Shown piece by piece: positions 23,765 through 31,371 of a DNA stretch of 44,669 nt; position 1 is the first letter of the stretch, and each line of letters opens with the position of its first letter. Source of the stretch: an uncultured Elusimicrobia bacterium (GTDB lineage: Bacteria > Elusimicrobiota > Elusimicrobia > Elusimicrobiales > UBA9959); contig CAIXBR010000047.1 in the NCBI GenBank assembly GCA_903917735.1, positions 1 to 44,669 of the forward strand. Reading direction: 5' to 3'. The notes beneath the pieces were generated by a model that was not told the origin of the DNA, ran no database searches, and was given only the letters and a program-made list of their open reading frames with translations. The translations under genes and the position numbers were made by a program.

Positions 23765-25975
23765 CTACCTGGCGTCTATATTCTTCATGATGATCTCCTT
23801 CATCATATTGAACGGCGGGGGGGAGCCAGGCGGAACTTGTTCCGTTATCGTGTAAACCGCCACCCGGTTGAAAGCTCGCCCCTTCTCCTGCTCCTCATAA
23901 GCGAAAGCCTCGCTGACATGTTTGCCCCAGAAATCGTAGAAGACGTTCCTCGCCCGCTCGTCCCAATAGAACATCCGGTAGTCCCGGCCAAGTCTTATGG
24001 CTTCCGCCACGTTGAGCAGCAGATGGGTTATTCCGTCGGCCTTAAGGCGGGCGTAGAGATCGTCCCCGTCCTTCGCGGCGGCCGCGTACTCAACAATGGC
24101 GGTCCTGTCGTAAACGGAACTTACGATAAAGTCCCGCTTTAGGTAGAAACTCCGCTCGTCGCCCACGAACATAACTTTGGCGTTGGCGGCTGTATTCTCG
24201 TTTATGAATTTTATGGCCGAATAGGCGCTGTAAGGATATGTGGGCTGGGTATGGCTCAGGTATTCATCCTTCCCTACGGCGCCCGTGACCGGCTTCCACC
24301 GCCCCTGCATATAACAGATGACGCCGGCCCAGTAAACACCGGTAATGCAGCCGGCCAGCACAATGACCTTCAGCGAGGCTTTAAGGGCCTTATGCCCCGG
24401 AGAGAACAGGTAAGCCGCCATTATCAGCCCGGCCGCGGGATAGGCCGGCGTCAGGAACCGGACCATCGTGGAAGAAACGGACCAGCCGCCCCAGATCGCC
24501 AGGAAAAACACCCAGAGCCCGGTGAAGGCCGCGCCGGCCGGGGCCCCGAGGAGAAAGGCCGCCGGGAGCAGGAGCAGAAAGAGCGGGCTGAAATATTCTG
24601 AATTGCCCACATGCCCCATTGTCACGTTCCAGGGGGTCATAAACCAGGTCCCTATGTTGAACGGGCCCATCTGGCTGGCGTTAGCGATAAAATTCTTCAG
24701 CTTGACCGGGTCGGACATGGGCCCGGTCCCCAGCAGGCCGGAAAGGAACGGGAAAACCGGGTTGCCCGTATAAAGGTAATTCTTTATCAGCCACGGCCCT
24801 ACGAAAACAGACGCTATCAGCGTAAAAAGAGCGAGGTTCTTGAGCGCGCTGAAAGGCCGGCCGGTTTTGATAGCCGCAGGGTCCGCTACGGCGCCGGCCC
24901 TGCCGGAATGCCAGGCGGCCAGCACATAGATCAGCATAACCCCGACCGCGGTAAAAAAACCCGTATATTTCACTCCCATCGCAAGGCCGGAGAATGCCGC
25001 GGCCAGCCAGAACCAGCGCATCTCTTCGTCGCTACGGAGAAGCGCGGCGTAAAGCGCCAGCGTGGAGAAAAGCATCAGCAGCGCCTCCGTGCCGGCCGAC
25101 CAGGAGGCGAGCATAGCGTGCCCCACGGTATAGAATATCGCGGCTCCCCACAGGCCGGTCCGCAGCGAGAACCAGCGCGCGCCCATAGCTATCACGGCGC
25201 CGGCTGTAAGCGCCCCGGCCAGGTAATTAAGGAACTTGGCCAGTATCTCTCCTTTTACCAGCAGCGCCGCCGCGTAAAGCATGCCGTGGGTAAAAGGCAG
25301 GTCCGAATAAAAATTGAAGGGCATCCTGGTTATGCCGTGCTTTATAACGTAGAAACCAGGGACCGCCAGGTGGTATACCAGGGCATCGTAAAATATCTCG
25401 GGGCTCAAGGTCCCTACCAGGTTAAGCAGGAGCGCCAGCATCAGAACGCCCAGGGCGGTTAGGTCCGCCGCGCCGAAACCCCGGGGCCCGGTCGCCACGG
25501 GGAGCGGATGCCGCCGCAGGTCCGCTATGCCGGCCGTACCCCCGGCCGTCAGAAAAGCCGCTACAGGCCAGGCATAAAGCGCCTTAAAAACCGCCAGTAT
25601 GAACACATAGGAGGCCAGCAGGCCAAGCCCGGTGCCGCAGGAAAAGACCGTCTCTTCGAGCACGCCCGAAAATTTAAAACCGCCGGACCTGAGCGCCAGG
25701 CGGCCAAGCGAAAAACAGGAGAACAGGAACGCCGCCGCCAGAAAAATATTCAGCAAATGGCCCGGCAGAACCGAGAACAGCCAGGAGGTATACTGCTCCG
25801 GGGAAAGGATAACGAACAGGCTGTTGAAGTCCATCGGGAAGCGGCCGTAATAACTTTTCAGCACAAAAAAGCTCCAGGCGGCGAAAACGGGCCAGACCAG
25901 CCAGGCAGGGAACCTGTCCTTAGCCGGCGGTTGCGCCTGGATCCTGGAATGCTCTTTTTTGTGTTTTTTAGCCAT
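23765..25975 (-). CDS. GT-C membrane glycosyltransferase (GT39/PMT-like)
   Basis: 736 residues with a basic cytoplasmic N-terminus (MAKKHKKEH) and ten or more helices. The first large outer loop carries LSPEIFYDALVYHLAVPGFY, with the acidic residues expected at the catalytic site of polyprenyl-phosphate-sugar transferases. A C-terminal periplasmic domain after the last helix contains AKVMFVGDERSFYLKRDF. The family adds sugars from lipid-linked donors to lipids or proteins on the outer face of the membrane. It sits between the barrel-sandwich gene and the DUF6754 operon on the same strand but is flanked by a palindromic element and a separate promoter, so its link to that system is uncertain. 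No clear SD precedes the ATG. Confidence 0.78.
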   Translation of the reverse strand: MAKKHKKEHSRIQAQPPAKDRFPAWLVWPVFAAWSFFVLKSYYGRFPMDFNSLFVILSPEQYTSWLFSVLPGHLLNIFLAAAFLFSCFSLGRLALRSGGFKFSGVLEETVFSCGTGLGLLASYVFILAVFKALYAWPVAAFLTAGGTAGIADLRRHPLPVATGPRGFGAADLTALGVLMLALLLNLVGTLSPEIFYDALVYHLAVPGFYVIKHGITRMPFNFYSDLPFTHGMLYAAALLVKGEILAKFLNYLAGALTAGAVIAMGARWFSLRTGLWGAAIFYTVGHAMLASWSAGTEALLMLFSTLALYAALLRSDEEMRWFWLAAAFSGLAMGVKYTGFFTAVGVMLIYVLAAWHSGRAGAVADPAAIKTGRPFSALKNLALFTLIASVFVGPWLIKNYLYTGNPVFPFLSGLLGTGPMSDPVKLKNFIANASQMGPFNIGTWFMTPWNVTMGHVGNSEYFSPLFLLLLPAAFLLGAPAGAAFTGLWVFFLAIWGGWSVSSTMVRFLTPAYPAAGLIMAAYLFSPGHKALKASLKVIVLAGCITGVYWAGVICYMQGRWKPVTGAVGKDEYLSHTQPTYPYSAYSAIKFINENTAANAKVMFVGDERSFYLKRDFIVSSVYDRTAIVEYAAAAKDGDDLYARLKADGITHLLLNVAEAIRLGRDYRMFYWDERARNVFYDFWGKHVSEAFAYEEQEKGRAFNRVAVYTITEQVPPGSPPPFNMMKEIIMKNIDAR

Positions 25976-25984
25976 AAGATTACG

Positions 25985-26080
25985 GAAGTAAGCAGTAATC
26001 AGGAATCGGTAACCAGCGGGAAGCTTTTATGCTCCGTCACTGATTACCGATCACGGGCTGCCATTTACCCGGCTTACTTC
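25985..26080. repeat. Palindromic intergenic element between the glycosyltransferase and barrel-sandwich genes
   Basis: Two nested inverted repeats: GAAGTAAGC (25985-25993) with GCTTACTTC (26072-26080), and GTAATCAG (25995-26002) with CTGATTAC (26040-26047). The right outer arm includes the stop codon of the upstream gene. It may act as a minus-strand terminator or mRNA end. Confidence 0.6.
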
Positions 26081-27198
26081 TCCAACACTTCAATGTTGGC
26101 GCGGGGTACTATTATGACCTCGCCGCCGTCAAGGGAAACTTCCAGCACGCGCGCGTGGGATTCGCTGCCGATGACGGTCAGCTCCGGCGGCAGGGATTTA
26201 ACTGTGCCGATAACTCCGAAATGCGGCTCGCGTATGATGCGGATAGGGTCGCCGGGCTCTATCCAGCCGCGGCCCTGGTCCTTCTTGCACTCGGTCACGT
26301 TCTTGGGGAAGCCGGGCACTATTATCTCCGGCCGCATTACGCCCGCGCGGATCTGCGTGGCGCCGGAAACGGACGCGTTCTCGCCGTTGCGGGAAGCCAG
26401 CAGCTTGAAAGTATAATCGGCCATGGGGATCATGCCGAAGCCCTCGGTCACTATCAGGGTGAGACCTATCTTTTCAGTGCCGGTCACAGCCACGCCTATG
26501 TCGTAGCCCAGCAGCTGGCGCAGGTCGCGGTCGTGTATACCGCCAACCACTATCGCGTTAACGCCGATCTCGATGGCGCGCTTTATGGTGGCCAGGCTGG
26601 CGTGCTTGCCGCCGATAAGGATCTTGCCCTTATGGTTCTCCTTAATGGATTCCGGGGCCAGGTCCTCGTCCGGGCTGGAAACCACCACGGCTATTTCGCC
26701 GTTGGTCTCGCCGCCGATGCCGAAGATCCCCTGGATGAAAGTGCCCTCCGCCTCCAGTGTTACGCCGAAATTGGGGGTTATCTCCACGATCCTGCCCTTC
26801 ACGTAGGCTTTTATCGGCAGCACCTTGGGCGGCTCGCGCAGCAGCACCTGGCCGGTGACGGGCGAGATAGCCTCGACCGTGCCATCCACGGTGGATTCGA
26901 TGGAAGTTTTGAACCACTTGAAGAGAGGTTTGTTCTCGGCGAGGATCTCGCCTTTCTTTATCGTGTCGCCCTCGCCCTTCAGCATGAAATTCTTTATCTC
27001 ATCGGGGCCGACGGCCAGGCGGTTGGCCACGTTCACGGAGAATACCTTGCCCGGCAGTTCCGTCTGGGCTACCACGTCCAGGGCGTCCACTTCCTGGCCC
27101 ATCTGCGCCAGCACCGTGCCGGGGATGGGCAGCAGCCGCCTTTTTTTCAGCAGCGTGCAGGGCATTACTTTAAGTCCGGGTGTATAAGCGTGAGCCAT
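26074..27198 (-). CDS. Uncharacterised barrel-sandwich protein associated with the MutL-like ATPase
   Basis: 374 residues, soluble, no signal peptide. The first 150 residues look like two barrel-sandwich (biotinyl/lipoyl-like) units: GTVLAQMGQEVDALDVVAQT, GDTIKKGEILAENKPLF and STVDGTVEAISPVTGQVLL. These resemble the N-terminal domain of RnfC/NqrA, but the CxxCxxC cluster motifs of RnfC are absent. An alpha/beta middle part follows (GKILIGGKHASLATIKRAIE, NAIVVGGIHDRDL, TLIVTEGFGMIPM), then QIRAGVMRPEIIVPGFP and a C-terminal beta domain with GDPIRIIREPHFGVIG, like a KOW or SH3 barrel. A strong SD (AAGGAG) fixes the start. It follows the MutL-like gene by 106 nt. Function unknown. Confidence 0.78.
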   Translation of the reverse strand: MAHAYTPGLKVMPCTLLKKRRLLPIPGTVLAQMGQEVDALDVVAQTELPGKVFSVNVANRLAVGPDEIKNFMLKGEGDTIKKGEILAENKPLFKWFKTSIESTVDGTVEAISPVTGQVLLREPPKVLPIKAYVKGRIVEITPNFGVTLEAEGTFIQGIFGIGGETNGEIAVVVSSPDEDLAPESIKENHKGKILIGGKHASLATIKRAIEIGVNAIVVGGIHDRDLRQLLGYDIGVAVTGTEKIGLTLIVTEGFGMIPMADYTFKLLASRNGENASVSGATQIRAGVMRPEIIVPGFPKNVTECKKDQGRGWIEPGDPIRIIREPHFGVIGTVKSLPPELTVIGSESHARVLEVSLDGGEVIIVPRANIEVLEK

Positions 27199-27225
27199 AA
27201 ATTTCTCCTTGTCGAAAACCGAAGT

Positions 27226-27291
27226 CGGGAGTCATGGGCCGGGAGCCGCGGGCCGGAAGAGTTACTGACATTCAGACTCCCGGCTCCCGGC
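27226..27291. repeat. Palindromic intergenic element between the MutL-like and barrel-sandwich genes
   Basis: CGGGAGTC (27226-27233) matches GACTCCCG (27275-27282), and GCCGGGAGCC (27238-27247) matches GGCTCCCGGC (27282-27291). The pairs cross each other, so several alternative hairpins are possible. It fills most of the 106-nt gap and may lower or protect downstream mRNA. Confidence 0.55.
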
Positions 27292-27304
27292 TAACGGCCG
27301 TTTT

Positions 27305-29098
27305 CTACACCGGGTACATCCCCATGGCTTTGTACCACTTGTTCAGGTCGTCACGGCGTTTGGAATGGTCCTTGGCCAGGTTGAAAGGCCTACCGCGCCC
27401 GTCGAGCACAAGGCCCACTATGCCGCCTTCGATGTCGGCATCCACGCGGTTGCCGGGGCCGGCGCCCATGTCGAAGCCCTTCACCGGCTTAGCTACCAGT
27501 TTGGCCTTAATAGCTGCGAACGGCACATGGATAATGTCCCCGAAACGGAGCTCCCCAGCCTGCCTGCTGCCGTCGGAACCGGTCACTTCCCACTCCATTA
27601 TGAGCTGACCTTCCTTGGCCAGGCCCTTCGGGGCCAGGCAGGTGCCCAGGCGCACGAGGCAGTCGTGGTAGAACACGTCCAGGGCGGCCTTCTCACTGAT
27701 CTGGGCCAGCACTCCGAGGTGCGGCATCATGAAGATGGAATCCACCGCCATGCGCGTCACGCCCTCGGGCTGGTAGGCGTCTATCATCATCAGCATGGAC
27801 TGCGTGCGGCGGGGGGAATGCGCCAGGATGCCGCCGGAACCTATCACGTAGTCGAGTTTCATCACGTTTATGAGGCTCTGGCCGGAGGAGGTCTGCTCGA
27901 AAGCGTCGGAGATGGAGCGCTCCTGCTGCACGCCCTTCAGCCCCACGGCCAGCGCCTTGTGCTGGTCGAAGGCAAGGCGCAGCGCCTCGCGGGCCACGGC
28001 GTGCTCTATCTGCAGGTCCTCCACGGTCTGGGGGATGGTGGTGGGCCGTATCATCTTGTTCTTCAGGCGGTTACGGAGGTCCTGCTCGTCCATGTCGAAG
28101 GGCAGCCAGCGCAGGATGTTCGCCAGGCCGGCCTCCGCCATTACGTTGGAGATGGAGTAGCTCATGCCGAGGTTGGCGCTGACGGTGCGGTTAAACACCC
28201 CGCTGAACACGCTGAACACGTCGGTGGTGGCGCCGCCGATGTCCACGGCCAGCACGTTGAAGTTGTTGGCCTTGGCGAACTTCTCGGTCATGGTGCCTAC
28301 CGCGGCCGGGGTAGGCATTATGGGCGCGCCCACCATCTTCATCAGGCGCGGGTAGCCGGGGGCCTGCTGCATCACGTGCTCCAGGAAAATGTCGTGGATT
28401 TTGTGGCGCGCCGGCATCAGGTTCTCCCGCTCCAGGGTGGGGCGGAGGTTCTCGGTGATTATAAGGGCGGTGCGGTCGCCCAGTATTTCCTTGATCTGGT
28501 CCTGGGCTTTGTTGTTGCCGGCGTAAATGACCGGCAGCTTGTACGAGGCCCCCAGGCGCGGCTTGGGGTCAGCGGCTTTCAGGAACTGGGCGAGCTCCAC
28601 CACGTGCGTTATCGTGCCGCCGTCGGTGCCGCCGGAGAGCAGCATCATGTCGGGGCGCAGCTGGCGGATGCGCTCTATCTTCTCGTGGTCGGCGCGGCCG
28701 TCGTTGGAGGCCAGCACGTCCATCACGATGGCGCCCGCGCCCAGCGCGCAGCGCTGCGCGGATTCGCCGGTCATAGCCTTCACGGCTCCAGCCACCATCA
28801 TCTGCAGGCCGCCGCCTGCGGAAGAAGTGGAGACGTAGATATCGGCGCCGGTCATGCCCTCGTTCGGGGTTATTATCCTTTCTCCGTCCAGGATCCTGCG
28901 CCCGGAGAGTTCTTCCACCTCGGTTATAGAGTTCAGCACGCCCTTGGTCACGTCTTCGAACGGAGCTTCCACGGTGGTAGGCGCTTCGCCGCGGAAAGTC
29001 TGGCGGTAGGTGTCGCCTTTCTTTTCTATCAGCACGGCCTTGGTGGTGGTGCTGCCGCAGTCGGTGGCTATTATAACTTCAAGGTCTTTTTTTGACAT
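27305..29098 (-). CDS. MutL-like (glutamate mutase L family) ASKHA ATPase
   Basis: 597 residues from the ATG at 29098. The N-terminus has the first phosphate-binding loop of the actin/Hsp70 fold, ATDCGSTTTKAVLIE (D13), and the middle has a second one, LAVDIGGATTDVFSV. Other family landmarks are LLSGGTDGGTITH and YAGNNKAQ. In Clostridium, MutL/GlmL lies with glutamate mutase and is thought to help reactivate that B12 enzyme. Here no mutase subunit gene is in the window; the gene sits with a small soluble protein, a barrel-sandwich protein and membrane proteins. That points to a different use of the ATPase. The frame is open to an upstream start at 29140; I prefer 29098, where homology begins. 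Confidence 0.85.
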   Translation of the reverse strand: MSKKDLEVIIATDCGSTTTKAVLIEKKGDTYRQTFRGEAPTTVEAPFEDVTKGVLNSITEVEELSGRRILDGERIITPNEGMTGADIYVSTSSAGGGLQMMVAGAVKAMTGESAQRCALGAGAIVMDVLASNDGRADHEKIERIRQLRPDMMLLSGGTDGGTITHVVELAQFLKAADPKPRLGASYKLPVIYAGNNKAQDQIKEILGDRTALIITENLRPTLERENLMPARHKIHDIFLEHVMQQAPGYPRLMKMVGAPIMPTPAAVGTMTEKFAKANNFNVLAVDIGGATTDVFSVFSGVFNRTVSANLGMSYSISNVMAEAGLANILRWLPFDMDEQDLRNRLKNKMIRPTTIPQTVEDLQIEHAVAREALRLAFDQHKALAVGLKGVQQERSISDAFEQTSSGQSLINVMKLDYVIGSGGILAHSPRRTQSMLMMIDAYQPEGVTRMAVDSIFMMPHLGVLAQISEKAALDVFYHDCLVRLGTCLAPKGLAKEGQLIMEWEVTGSDGSRQAGELRFGDIIHVPFAAIKAKLVAKPVKGFDMGAGPGNRVDADIEGGIVGLVLDGRGRPFNLAKDHSKRRDDLNKWYKAMGMYPV

Positions 29099-29411
29099 TG
29101 GGGTCTTCCTTTTCCGCGGGTTCGGCGCTGAGCCGGTCAACTAAATAGGTAACGGCCTTGGTGTTCTCCAGCAGGGCTCTGTACTTCATTATGTCCTCTT
29201 TTTTAAAAAGAGCGGCAAGCATGGGTTCCAAGAATGTTATGCCCTGCGCTCCGAGTCCGTGCAGCGGCCTGGTACTTTCCACGGAAAAAGCGGCGATATC
29301 GCCCATGCCGCGCCGCTTCACTTTTTCGGAGAGTTCGTCCAGGAGCTTCTTTTCCTCTTCGGTCGGCTCGGGAGACTCCGGTAATTTAAATGCGTTGGTC
29401 CAAATACCCAT
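29079..29411 (-). CDS. Small conserved-looking soluble protein heading the MutL-like operon
   Basis: 110 residues from the ATG at 29411. No family recognised by name. The N-terminal half has a charged helix (EEEKKLLDELSEKVKRRGM), then MGDIAAFSVESTRPLHGLG and AQGITFLEPMLAALFKK; the C-terminus is Lys/Glu-rich. The hydrophobic helix in the middle could dock on a membrane or a partner protein. It overlaps the MutL-like gene by 20 nt, so the two are co-translated. The ATG at 29417 is possible too, but lies only 3 nt from the -10, so 29411 fits the promoter better. Function unknown. Confidence 0.72.
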   Translation of the reverse strand: MGIWTNAFKLPESPEPTEEEKKLLDELSEKVKRRGMGDIAAFSVESTRPLHGLGAQGITFLEPMLAALFKKEDIMKYRALLENTKAVTYLVDRLSAEPAEKEDPNVKKRP

Positions 29412-29420
29412 GCGCATACT

Positions 29421-29449
29421 ATTCTACTATAAAAGATAATGCCTGCCAA
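29421..29449 (-). promoter_or_regulatory. Promoter of the MutL-like operon
   Basis: On the minus strand: -35 TTGGCA (29449-29444), 17-nt spacer, -10 TAGAAT (29426-29421), then 9 nt to the ATG at 29411. Spacer length and leader length equal those of the DUF6754 operon promoter at 23717-23745. Confidence 0.72.
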
Positions 29450-29501
29450 AAACCGCTTTAGCACAGGCCCGACCGTCCGGGAGCCTCAGGCCGCTTTTTC
29501 T

Positions 29502-29975
29502 TTATCTGACGGCGGCGGGGGGGAAGAAGATCCTAAGCTTTGCGCCGGTTTTCACCCTATGCGCCCTGGCGGCGCCTGCGGGCAGCTCCAACACAAGGCT
29601 GGCCGGGGCGGAGGCCCTGGCCACCTCGCTCTCCGGCTGGTCCGGCCTGGAGCGCGGCACCCGGTGAAAAACCCTGAGAACCTTCAGCCCGGAGTCCAGA
29701 AATACCATGTCCAGGTCTATAAGGGTATTCTTCATCCAGAAAGCTTTAGGCCCCGGGTCGGAGAAAACGAAAAGCATGCCCCGGTCTTCAGGCAGCTTTT
29801 TCCTGAACATCAGGCCTTTCTCCTGGGCTTCGGCCGTAAGCGCCAGCTCCACATTCACCTTGTAGCCGTCCGGCAGCGTGAGCTCGGCGGAAGCCGCGCC
29901 GGCGGGCATGCGCAGCGCGCCGGCATAGGAGAACAGCAGCACCAGCGCGGCGGCAACCAGGTTAATCTTTTTCAT
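29502..29975 (-). CDS. DUF192 family exported protein
   Basis: 157 residues with a signal peptide (about 1-25). The DUF192 core is clear: AQEKGLMFRKKLPEDRGMLF, then FWMKNTLIDLDMVFLD and a C-terminal ELPAGAARAHRVKTGAKL. The family is a small beta-barrel found in envelopes of many bacteria and archaea; its function is not known. It overlaps the end of the upstream gene by 14 nt, so the two are probably translated together. Confidence 0.88.
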   Translation of the reverse strand: MKKINLVAAALVLLFSYAGALRMPAGAASAELTLPDGYKVNVELALTAEAQEKGLMFRKKLPEDRGMLFVFSDPGPKAFWMKNTLIDLDMVFLDSGLKVLRVFHRVPRSRPDQPESEVARASAPASLVLELPAGAARAHRVKTGAKLRIFFPPAAVR

Positions 29976-30477
29976 ATATAGTTATTTCCGAGGTGGAAAG
30001 CTGTATTTCCGCCGGAGCGGAGGAGGCCGAAACCGCCAGAAAAAGAGGGAGGTGCAGATCGGCGGCGGCTTTCAGCCTGCCCCCGGCCTCGAACAATTCC
30101 ATGGCATCTACTTTGTGTTTTTTGGCCAGGCCGGCAAAACCGCCGGCCTTGGAGATCTCGCCCGCAAGCCGGCTGAAAGGCACAGAAGTTTTTTCAGACA
30201 TCAGCAGCAGCGCCGCCAGTTCCTGCCGGTAAAATCCGCGGCGAAGATATTTGAACATCTCCCGCTCGGACGCAGTGGATTGAAAAACGGCATAAAGCGT
30301 GGTGCTGCTGACTTCGGAACTAAGCGCCCAGGCGAAGGCGTCCTCGCCGGACGTATCCGGCTTCGGCTCGCCCGATTTCATGAACGATTCCGGTCCGAGC
30401 TCCGCGCCCAGGTATACCTGGGCCGCGGCGGGAACGGCGGCCATAGCCAGCAGAAGACAAACGATCATTGAACGCAT
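29962..30477 (-). CDS. Exported hypothetical protein
   Basis: 171 residues from the ATG at 30477, with a signal peptide (SMIVCLLLAMAAVPAAAQ). The mature part is mostly helical: EDAFAWALSSEVSSTTLYAV, a basic LRRGFYRQELAALLLMSEKT, then GGFAGLAKKHKVDAMELFEA. I do not recognise the family. The pattern of short helices and the phrase LAKKHKVDAMELFEAG recall small envelope or sporulation-type helical domains, with no firm match. The frame is open to a start at 30501, but 30477 gives a normal signal peptide. It is co-transcribed with the DUF192 gene. Confidence 0.65.
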   Translation of the reverse strand: MRSMIVCLLLAMAAVPAAAQVYLGAELGPESFMKSGEPKPDTSGEDAFAWALSSEVSSTTLYAVFQSTASEREMFKYLRRGFYRQELAALLLMSEKTSVPFSRLAGEISKAGGFAGLAKKHKVDAMELFEAGGRLKAAADLHLPLFLAVSASSAPAEIQLSTSEITIYEKD

Positions 30478-30552
30478 AGGTATGATTGCCACAAGCCGCA
30501 AGCTTTAGGCCATATGCAGGAACTACTGCGGCTTATGACTTTGGGCAGCGCT

Positions 30553-30786
30553 TTACAGCGATGTAGTCACCAGTGTTTCAGTTGAAAGCACGCCCGGCGT
30601 GCAGCGTATTTCCTGAACTACTATATTGGAAAGGGTAGGCAGGTCGTCGGTCTCCATGTCCAGCACCAGGTCCCAGCGGCCGAACACGGCCGACATATGG
30701 ACCACGCTTTTCAGGCCTTTCAGTTTGGTGAGGGTCTGTTTCTCTTTGCCAGGCATCAGCTTTACAAGCACAAGTCCGGTTACCAT
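30553..30786 (-). CDS. Stand-alone Lrp/AsnC ligand-binding (RAM) domain protein
   Basis: 77 residues from the ATG at 30786, which has an AAAGGA SD. The sequence MVTGLVLVKLMPGKEKQTL, SVVHMSAVFGRWDLVLDMET and SNIVVQEIRCTPGVLSTETL is the RAM (regulation of amino acid metabolism) fold of Lrp/AsnC regulators, without the helix-turn-helix part. Such proteins form rings that bind amino acids and may modulate full-length regulators. Its promoter is close to consensus. It is divergent from dtd. What it controls is unknown. Confidence 0.85.
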   Translation of the reverse strand: MVTGLVLVKLMPGKEKQTLTKLKGLKSVVHMSAVFGRWDLVLDMETDDLPTLSNIVVQEIRCTPGVLSTETLVTTSL

Positions 30787-30835
30787 AATATTTTCCTTTC
30801 GCGGGAATATTTCCGCAGCCCGCACCATCACACCT

Positions 30836-30864
30836 ATTATACAACCCCCCGGTAGGGCTTTCAA
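30836..30864 (-). promoter_or_regulatory. Near-consensus sigma70 promoter of the RAM-domain gene
   Basis: On the minus strand: TTGAAA (30864-30859), 17-nt spacer, TATAAT (30841-30836). The leader is about 43 nt and holds an SD and a near-palindrome CGGGAATATTTCCG (plus strand about 30801-30814) that could be an operator. Confidence 0.75.
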
Positions 30865-30907
30865 TACCCGCCCGCATATTTCTTAGGCAGGCTGCGGCGA
30901 AATTGTT

Positions 30908-30913
30908 TATAAT
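30908..30913 (+). promoter_or_regulatory. -10 element of dtd, leaderless layout
   Basis: TATAAT, then 6 nt to the ATG at 30920. The -35 region is weak. No Shine-Dalgarno is present in the gap. Confidence 0.5.
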
Positions 30914-30919
30914 TGAAAT

Positions 30920-31363
30920 ATGCGTGCGCTAATACAACGGGTAAAGCGCGGCGGTGTAAAGACAGCCGGCGTTCACAACACCATAGGGCCGGGACTGGTG
31001 GTCCTGCTCGGGGTGGGGGAAGGCGATTCCCAGGCCGACGCGGATCTCCTGGCCGAAAAAACGGCCAACCTCCGGATCTTCTCCAATGCTGAAGGAAAAT
31101 TCGACCATTCGCTTCTGGATGTAGGCGGAGACGCGCTGGTAATCTCCCAGTTCACGCTTTACGGGGACGCGGGCAAGGGCCGCCGTCCGGATTTCACCGC
31201 GGCGGCCAAACCGCCGGAAGCGAACAGGCTCTACGAACGTTTCGCAGCCGCCCTCCGGGCTAAAGGCCTTACGGTAAAGACCGGGATTTTCGGGGCCGAC
31301 ATGGAAGTGGAGATAATAAACGACGGGCCGGTCACGATCTGGCTGGACACGAAGAGCAAATAG
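30920..31363 (+). CDS. dtd: D-aminoacyl-tRNA deacylase
   Basis: 147 residues, the normal DTD length. Motifs: [13 protein letters not shown] at the N-terminus, the Ser-Gln-Phe-Thr-Leu motif in [19 protein letters not shown], and the C-terminal cross-subunit motif [12 protein letters not shown] with Gly-Pro. The enzyme removes D-amino acids (and Gly from tRNA-Ala) from mischarged tRNAs in the cytoplasm. It heads a run with the lipoprotein gene 8 nt downstream and RNase R after that, so it is probably the first gene of a three-gene transcript. Confidence 0.95.
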   Translation: MRALIQRVKRGGVKTAGVHNTIGPGLVVLLGVGEGDSQADADLLAEKTANLRIFSNAEGKFDHSLLDVGGDALVISQFTLYGDAGKGRRPDFTAAAKPPEANRLYERFAAALRAKGLTVKTGIFGADMEVEIINDGPVTIWLDTKSK

Positions 31364-31371
31364 ATCAGGAT

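Noticed and set aside
27305..29098. Glutamate fermentation through the methylaspartate pathway
   Set aside because: Only the MutL-like ATPase is present; no mutase S or E subunit or methylaspartate ammonia-lyase is in the window.
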